From: Chloroflexota bacterium
GTDB taxonomy: Bacteria > Chloroflexota > Anaerolineae > Promineifilales > Promineifilaceae
Length of the DNA: 20,755 bases
Direction of reading: 5' to 3'
Assembly (NCBI GenBank): GCA_020353135.1
Contig: CP070688.1
Location: 3,782,873 to 3,803,627, forward strand
Made by a program: the position numbers and the translations under genes. Shown piece by piece: positions 15,573-20,755 of the stretch. Positions within the stretch are counted from its first letter, which is position 1. The number at the start of each line of letters is the position of its first letter. The notes beneath the pieces were generated by a model. That model saw nothing but the letters and a program-made list of their open reading frames with translations. It did no database searches and was not told where the DNA came from.

Positions 15573-15590
15573 GTGACACGAACGTGACAT
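15573..15590. promoter_or_regulatory. Second copy of the GTGACA heptamer direct repeat
   Basis: GTGACAC (15573-15579), GAAC, GTGACAT (15584-15590) match the site at 10442-10459 at 15 of the first 17 positions, with the same 11-base period. Unlike that site, no -10 box lies 17 bases to the right of the second copy. To the left, on the minus strand, a TGTATC-like sequence lies about 7 bases away. The direction of action is therefore unclear. Confidence 0.55.
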
Positions 15591-15591
15591 A

Positions 15592-15656
15592 GAGTTCCCC
15601 GGAAACTTCTCGCCGGCATCGAGCGCCAATCCAGAGCTGGAGTTTCCGGGGAACTC
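15592..15656. repeat. Perfect 16-bp inverted repeat with 33-base spacer
   Basis: GAGTTCCCCGGAAACT (15592-15607) is the exact reverse complement of 15641-15656. The 33-base spacer has no open frame. No T tract follows on either side, so it is not an ordinary terminator. It begins 2 bases after the direct repeat. It could be a small non-autonomous mobile or REP-like element, or a long regulatory hairpin. No target-site duplication is evident. Confidence 0.7.
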
Positions 15657-15738
15657 AATTGAGACGTGGCCGCAAGTTACGGAACCAATTAGTGCTTGCC
15701 GGCGTCACTAATGCTAGATGCGAGCAAAAGTGGCATAC

Positions 15739-15767
15739 TTACTAATCTGTAGCTACGAGGCTATGTT
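15739..15767 (+). promoter_or_regulatory. Weak candidate promoter for the macroglobulin gene
   Basis: TTACTA (15739-15744) and TATGTT (15762-15767) are separated by 17 bases. Each has two mismatches to consensus, so the call is tentative. Initiation near 15774 would give an 80-base leader that includes the GGAGG ribosome site (15840-15844). Confidence 0.3.
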
Positions 15768-15853
15768 AGATCGCTCCCGGATCGGGCCGATTTCAGTTGG
15801 CGGTCTAATCACGTTGCAGATCGGCGAGTGCCTATAAGCGGAGGTTTCACGAC

Positions 15854-18800
15854 ATGGCACAAAGGTTCAGAGGACTCAGCGGCCGCGGCCGGCTTGCCCT
15901 ACTCATTGGCGGAGTGCTGGTAGTTGGCTTGCTGGGCGCGCTTGCGGCCGTCGTCCTGCTAGGCGATGGCAATGGAGACGACATGGACGGCAAGACCAAT
16001 CCGGTCCTGGTCGAAGAGCTGGGCGCGGGCCCGATCTCCGGCCCGGCAACCGGCGATTCGGCGGTGGTGTCCGGCGAGGCGCCGGGCGAAGCTGGCGCCG
16101 GGCGTCTGAACATTCGTTTGAGCAAGGGCCAAGCCCAGCCGGCCGAATTCGAACCATTGCCGCTGGTTGACGGCGAACCGCTTACGGCCGAGCAGATTGA
16201 AGAGATCCTGGCCCGGCTACCGGCGCTTGTCGCAGAAGCAGAAGATCAAGTCGACTTCAGGCTACCTGAAGAAGTCCTGCCGCCGCCCCAGACTGGCGAG
16301 ACCGTCGAGGAAGCCTTTCCCCCATCGCCTGAGCAGCTGATTCCGCCGGAGACGCCGGCCGGCCCCCTGGAGGTGCTGCGTTTCGCCCCTCAGGGCGAGA
16401 TCCCGCTGGCGCCATTCGTCAACGTGACCTTCAACCAGCCCATGGTTCCCTTAACAAGCCTGGAAGATCTGGCCGCCGAAGATGTTCCGGTCACGCTGGA
16501 GCCGGCCTTGCCCGGCCGTTGGAAATGGTTGGGCGCCAAGACCCTCTCCTTCGAGCACGACTCCTCGGCCATCGATCGATTGCCGATGGCCACCGAGTAT
16601 CGGGTAACGATCCCGGCCGGAATCGAATCAGTCACCGGCGGCGTTCTAGGCGAAACCGCAAGTTGGACCTTTAGCACGCCGCCGCCGCAAATGATTAACG
16701 CTCACCCCAATGGCATAGCCCAGCCGCTGGAGCCGCTGCTCTTCGTCGGCTTCGACCAGCGGATTGACCCTGAAGCCGTCCTGGCGACGATCCAGGTCAC
16801 GGCCGGCGGTCAGCCCGTGTCGCTCAGATTGGCGTCCGAAGAGGAAGTTGAGGCTGACGAGCAAGTGAGCCACTTCGCCGAGAACGCCGCGGAAGGTCGT
16901 TGGTTGGCCTTCCGGCCCTCTGCGCCGCTACCGGCCGACTCGCCGGTCACGGTCGACGTTGGCCCGGGCACGCCGTCGGCCGAAGGGCCATTGGTCACTA
17001 CCGAAGCCCAGCGCTTTGACTTCCACACTTACGCTCCGCTGCGCATAGAGCGTCACGGCTGCTCCTGGTCGCCCGATGACTGCCAGCCCTTGACCCCCTG
17101 GTTCATCAGCTTCAACAACCCTTTGGATGTCCAGGCCTACGACGAATCGATGATCACCATCGAGCCGGCGCTGCCTGGGGCCGTTCTCAATATCTACGGC
17201 GATACGATCGATATTCGCGGCGCCTCCGAAGGCCGGACCACCTACAAGGTCACCGTCGACGGCGATTTGCAGGACATATTCGGCCAGACGCTAGGCGACG
17301 ACCAGACCTTGAGGATCCGCGTCGGTTCGGCCGAGCCCTTCCTACGCGGGCCGGAGGAGACGCTGGTCACTCTGGACCCGACGTCGGGCAAGCCCATCTT
17401 CAGCATTTACGCCATGAACCACAACCGCCTGCGGGTTCGGGCTTATGCCGTCGAGCCGGGCGATTGGCAAGCGTACCGGCTGTATCTGCAAGAGTACTAC
17501 CGCCAGGACAATCCTGGCCCGCCGCCCGGCCGCCTGGTGATGGACGAAACCGTGCCCCTGGAGGCCGCAGCCGACAAGTTGACTGAAGCCGGAATCGACT
17601 TGAGCGATGCGTTGGACGGCGACTATGGCCATTTGATCGTGATCGTCGAGCCAGACCGGGGTTTGACCCCAGACAACCGTCACCGCAATACAGTCCAGGC
17701 CTGGCTACAGGTGACCCAAATTGGGCTGGACGCCTTCGTCGATCACAGCGAGATGGTTGTTTGGGCCAGCGATCTCAAGGATGGCGCGCCACTGGCCGGC
17801 GTCGCCGTCGAGGGTGTACCGGCCGGCAAGACGGCCACTACCAACGGCGACGGCACGACCAGGTTCGATCTACCGGCCGGGGGCATTTCGTCGTTGGTGG
17901 CCACTTCTGGCGACGACAAGGCCATCTTGCCCCAAAGCAGCTACATGTGGGATGACGGCAAATGGTCGCCCAGGCCGGTCCAGGACGAATTGCGCTGGTA
18001 CGTATTCGACGACCGCGGTATGTACAAGCCCGGCGAGGAAGTTCATGTCAAAGGCTGGCTGCGCCGAATCGGCGGTGGGCAGACCGGCGACGTCGGTCTT
18101 GTCGGCGCCGGCTTGAACGGCATTGAATACCGGGTCATCGGTCCCCAGGGCAACGAATTAGGCGCCGGCCAAAGCGAAGCCAACGCGCTGGGCGGCTTCG
18201 ACTTCGTCTTCACCTTGCCCGAGAATGCTAATCTAGGTTTCGCCCAGCTCCTGCTGAACGCTCAGGGTGACCTATCGGGTATCGCCAGTCGCGATCATTT
18301 TCACCAATTCCAGATTCAAGAGTTTCGGCGCCCTGAATTCGAGGTCGAAGCTCGCAATGAAACGCCCGGGCCCTATTTCGACGGCGGCCAGGCCACCGTC
18401 GCCTCCGCCGCCAACTACTTCGCCGGCGGGCCGTTGCCCAACGCCGAAGTTACCTGGCATGTCAGCTCATCGCCTGGAAGCTACGCGCCGCCGGGCTGGC
18501 CCGATTTTGTCTTCGGCAAATGGATCCCCTGGTGGTTCGGCTACGATATTTTGGAATCCTATGAACCCTTTGGCCCCGAATTCGACGACTTCGAAATGCA
18601 AACTTTCACGGGCGTAACCGACGCCTCCGGCGAGCACTTCTTGCAGCTCGACTTCGATCACACCGGCGACCCGCAGCCCCACAGCGTTCTGGCCGAAGCG
18701 ACGGTGATGGATATCAATCGCCAGGCATGGGCGGCCGGCACCTCGTTGCTGGTCCACCCGTCAGAACTGTACGTGGGTTTGCGTAGCCCGAGCACTTTTG

Positions 18801-20755
18801 TCGAGCGGGGCGAGCCCTTGGAGATAGATCTGATTGTCGCCGATCTGGATGGCAACGCCATAAGTGGCCGGCCGACTACCGTTCGCGCCGCCCGGCTGGA
18901 GTGGATGTACGGTCAGGGCGGCTGGGACGAGCAAGAAGTAGACCCCCAGGAGTGCAAAGTGGAGTCGGCCGCCGAACCGGTGACTTGCACCTTTGAAACC
19001 GGCATTGGCGGCCGGTACCAGATCACGGCTACCGTCGAGGATGAGGCCGGCCGGCCCAACATGAGCCAATTCATGCGCTGGGTCAGCGGCGGCCAACAGG
19101 CGCCGGCCCGCCAGGTAGAGCAGGAAGTCGTGACCCTCATCCCGGATAAGGAGAGCTACCAGCCGGGAGACGTGGCCCAAATCCTGGTCCAGTCGCCATT
19201 CGGCCCGGCCGAGGGATTGCTGACCTTGAGCCGCAGCGGTTTGCTGACCAGCGAACGTTTCACCATGGCCGAAGGCAACCATACCGTACAGGTGCCTATT
19301 CGTGACGAATATACACCCAATCTTTTTGTCCAGGTCGACCTGGCCGGTTCTGCCCCGCGGGCAAACGACCAGGGCGAAGTCATGGAAGAGCTGCCGCCCC
19401 GGCCAGCTTTTGCCAGCGGCAGCCTGAACCTGAGCATTCCCCCGCTCAGCCGGACGCTGTCGGTGGATGTGGCGCCCCAGGAGAAAGAATTAGAACCTGG
19501 CGGCGAGACGACGGTCGAAGTCACCGTGCTCGACGCCGCCGGCCGGCCCGCATCGGGCGCCGAGGTGGCCCTGGTCGTCGTTGACGAAGCCATCCTAGCC
19601 CTGAGCGACTACCATTTGGTAGACCCGTTGAGTATCTTCTACCAGGAGCGGTCGCCCGAGTTGCGCAGCAGTTATGGCCGGGCCTCGATCGTCCTGGCCA
19701 ACCCAGAGCTTTTGGGCGAACTGGGCCGAGCGCAGAATGCAGCGGCCGATTTTTCTGGTGACGTCGTAATGGCCGAAACGGTGGTCGAGGAAATGGAAAT
19801 GGCTGCGCCAGCCGAGGCGCCAATGGCAGCCGGGGCCGGAGACAGCGCTGGTCCTCAAGCGCCGGCCATCCGGGTGCGCACCGACTTTGATCCACTGGCG
19901 GAATTTGCCCCCGAGGCCCGCACTGACGCCGATGGGCGAGCCCGGGTCCCCATCACGCTGCCTGACAACCTGACGCGCTACAGGATCATGGCCGTCGCCG
20001 TGGACGATGACAAGTCCTTCGGTTCGGCCGAAGCCAACCTGACCGCCCGGCTGCCGCTGATGGTCCGGCCCTCAGCGCCGCGCTTCCTCAACTTCGGCGA
20101 CAACTTCGAATTGCCGGTGGTTCTTCAGAATCAGACCGGCGAGCCGATGTCGGTAGACGTGGTCGTCGAAGCCGGCAATCTGGAACTACCGGAGAGCCAG
20201 GGCCAGCGGGTGACGATTCCGGCCCGTGACCGGGTAGAGGTCCGTTTCCCAGCGGCCACGATTTTGCCCGGCACGGCCCGGCTGCAAATCGCGGCCGTTT
20301 CTGACGACTACGCCGACGCAGCCACGGCCGAGTTGCCGGTCTATACGCCGGCTACCACCGAGGCCTTCGCCACCTACGGCGTGGTCGATGAGGGCAGCGT
20401 GGTCCAACCGGTAGCCGCGCCCAGCGGTGTCTTTCCTCAATTCGGCGGCCTGGAGATCGGTACATCTTCGACGGCGCTGCAAGCGTTAACCGACGCCGTG
20501 CTTTACCTGGTTTCCTACCCGTACGACAGCTCTGCTCAATTGGCCTCACGCATATTGGGGGTGGCCGCTTTACGCGATGTGCTGACCGCCTTCGAGGCGG
20601 AAGGACTACCTTCTCCGGAAGAGATGGAAGCGGCCGTCGCCAGCGACATCGAACAGTTGCAAGGGCTGCAAAACAACGATGGCGGGTTCCCCCACTGGCG
20701 GCGCGGCCGGGACTCTATACCATACACCACCGTCCATGTGGCCCACGCCTTGCAG
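15854..20755 (+). CDS. Bacterial alpha-2-macroglobulin, membrane-anchored, 3' end outside window
   Basis: This large surface protein belongs to the alpha-2-macroglobulin family, thought to trap proteases outside the membrane. The frame is open for 1634 codons to the window edge. The start ATG follows GGAGG (15840-15844) by 9 bases. A hydrophobic segment at about residues 14-36 lacks a lipobox Cys and should act as an uncleaved anchor. An acidic, Pro-rich linker leads into Big-like and macroglobulin domains. Family hallmarks are GMYKPGEEV near residue 723 and VVDEAILAL near 1243. A low-complexity Met/Ala/Glu-rich bait-like segment lies at about 1303-1337, and TDADGRARVPITLPDNLTRYR follows. The thioester domain begins (GLEIGTSSTALQALTDAVLY), but the usual YPYGC-x-EQ is YPYDSSAQ, with Ser 1559 replacing Cys. 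No penicillin-binding protein partner lies within the window. Confidence 0.93.
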   Translation, partial: MAQRFRGLSGRGRLALLIGGVLVVGLLGALAAVVLLGDGNGDDMDGKTNPVLVEELGAGPISGPATGDSAVVSGEAPGEAGAGRLNIRLSKGQAQPAEFEPLPLVDGEPLTAEQIEEILARLPALVAEAEDQVDFRLPEEVLPPPQTGETVEEAFPPSPEQLIPPETPAGPLEVLRFAPQGEIPLAPFVNVTFNQPMVPLTSLEDLAAEDVPVTLEPALPGRWKWLGAKTLSFEHDSSAIDRLPMATEYRVTIPAGIESVTGGVLGETASWTFSTPPPQMINAHPNGIAQPLEPLLFVGFDQRIDPEAVLATIQVTAGGQPVSLRLASEEEVEADEQVSHFAENAAEGRWLAFRPSAPLPADSPVTVDVGPGTPSAEGPLVTTEAQRFDFHTYAPLRIERHGCSWSPDDCQPLTPWFISFNNPLDVQAYDESMITIEPALPGAVLNIYGDTIDIRGASEGRTTYKVTVDGDLQDIFGQTLGDDQTLRIRVGSAEPFLRGPEETLVTLDPTSGKPIFSIYAMNHNRLRVRAYAVEPGDWQAYRLYLQEYYRQDNPGPPPGRLVMDETVPLEAAADKLTEAGIDLSDALDGDYGHLIVIVEPDRGLTPDNRHRNTVQAWLQVTQIGLDAFVDHSEMVVWASDLKDGAPLAGVAVEGVPAGKTATTNGDGTTRFDLPAGGISSLVATSGDDKAILPQSSYMWDDGKWSPRPVQDELRWYVFDDRGMYKPGEEVHVKGWLRRIGGGQTGDVGLVGAGLNGIEYRVIGPQGNELGAGQSEANALGGFDFVFTLPENANLGFAQLLLNAQGDLSGIASRDHFHQFQIQEFRRPEFEVEARNETPGPYFDGGQATVASAANYFAGGPLPNAEVTWHVSSSPGSYAPPGWPDFVFGKWIPWWFGYDILESYEPFGPEFDDFEMQTFTGVTDASGEHFLQLDFDHTGDPQPHSVLAEATVMDINRQAWAAGTSLLVHPSELYVGLRSPSTFVERGEPLEIDLIVADLDGNAISGRPTTVRAARLEWMYGQGGWDEQEVDPQECKVESAAEPVTCTFETGIGGRYQITATVEDEAGRPNMSQFMRWVSGGQQAPARQVEQEVVTLIPDKESYQPGDVAQILVQSPFGPAEGLLTLSRSGLLTSERFTMAEGNHTVQVPIRDEYTPNLFVQVDLAGSAPRANDQGEVMEELPPRPAFASGSLNLSIPPLSRTLSVDVAPQEKELEPGGETTVEVTVLDAAGRPASGAEVALVVVDEAILALSDYHLVDPLSIFYQERSPELRSSYGRASIVLANPELLGELGRAQNAAADFSGDVVMAETVVEEMEMAAPAEAPMAAGAGDSAGPQAPAIRVRTDFDPLAEFAPEARTDADGRARVPITLPDNLTRYRIMAVAVDDDKSFGSAEANLTARLPLMVRPSAPRFLNFGDNFELPVVLQNQTGEPMSVDVVVEAGNLELPESQGQRVTIPARDRVEVRFPAATILPGTARLQIAAVSDDYADAATAELPVYTPATTEAFATYGVVDEGSVVQPVAAPSGVFPQFGGLEIGTSSTALQALTDAVLYLVSYPYDSSAQLASRILGVAALRDVLTAFEAEGLPSPEEMEAAVASDIEQLQGLQNNDGGFPHWRRGRDSIPYTTVHVAHALQ

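Larger units (their letters stand above)
15362..15853. other. Divergent intergenic region rich in repeats
   Basis: This 492-base gap lies between the leftward DUF4062-like gene and the rightward macroglobulin gene. It contains a leftward intrinsic terminator (15444-15401), a direct repeat (15573-15590), a long inverted repeat (15592-15656) and a weak rightward promoter (15739-15767). Open frames exist, such as the leftward one at 15658-15371, but none has a ribosome site or a recognisable product. Hairpins such as GCCAG/CTGGC near 15486-15503 suggest that the segment 15445-15560 could be structured when transcribed leftward. Confidence 0.7.

Noticed and set aside
15483..15590. Rightward short frame ending ...TVTRT just at the direct repeat
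   Set aside because: There is no ribosome site or promoter, and the matching repeat at 10442 is not preceded by an open frame, so coding does not explain the repeat.
15371..15658. Leftward 95-codon frame in the 15.4-15.6 kb gap
   Set aside because: It reads through a strong intrinsic terminator and begins inside the inverted repeat, with no ribosome site. I treat the segment as possible RNA rather than protein.
1..20755. CRISPR arrays, tRNA, rRNA or insertion sequences
   Set aside because: No regularly spaced repeats, cloverleaf sequences with a TTCGA arm, rRNA segments or transposase-like frames were seen in any gap.

Overview
The window looks like a chromosomal segment of an uncultured or environmental Chloroflexota bacterium, probably Anaerolineae/Caldilineales-like. 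The reasons are the moderately high GC with many GGCC/CCGG words, a gyrase A with a six-bladed C-terminal domain, and two very large multidomain signalling proteins (cyclase-ATPase-TPR and BTAD-ATPase-TPR) of a kind common in that phylum. A large bacterial alpha-2-macroglobulin adds to this. The taxonomic call is an inference from gene content and was not checked by any search. No rRNA, tRNA, CRISPR array, transposase or phage gene was seen.

Layout from left to right. Bases 1-1980 hold the 3' three quarters of gyrA, followed almost directly by an M3-family oligoendopeptidase (1999-3843). A 323-base gap carries a perfect inverted repeat and a near-consensus promoter for a small XRE/Cro-type regulator (4167-4493), which ends in a hairpin terminator. 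A DedA-like membrane protein (5182-4571) runs leftward, and a divergent control region separates it from a 1271-residue protein (5663-9478). That protein has two cyclase homology domains, a STAND-type ATPase and TPR repeats, the same order as animal soluble adenylyl cyclase. A 140-residue protein of unknown function follows (9510-9932).

A small leftward gene (10356-10120) is divergent from a 1045-residue SARP-like regulator (10535-13672: winged helix, BTAD, NB-ARC ATPase, TPR). Their shared control region contains a heptamer direct repeat with 11-base period. Two leftward genes follow: a DUF4062-like protein (15361-14765) and a P-loop kinase/GNAT acetyltransferase fusion (14682-13705). A 492-base gap holds a second copy of the 11-base-period direct repeat, a 16-bp perfect inverted repeat and a strong leftward intrinsic terminator with no assigned gene upstream of it. 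From 15854 to the right edge runs a membrane-anchored alpha-2-macroglobulin (1634 codons, incomplete) whose thioester cysteine is replaced.

How the parts may work together. The two large STAND/TPR proteins are candidate signal-integrating switches, one making cAMP and one binding DNA. The shared direct repeat suggests the SARP-like regulator acts on itself, on the small divergent gene and on something in the 15.4-15.6 kb gap. The most interesting items are the cyclase with its catalytic residues split between two domains, the duplicated candidate operator, and the orphan terminator in the 15.4 kb gap.
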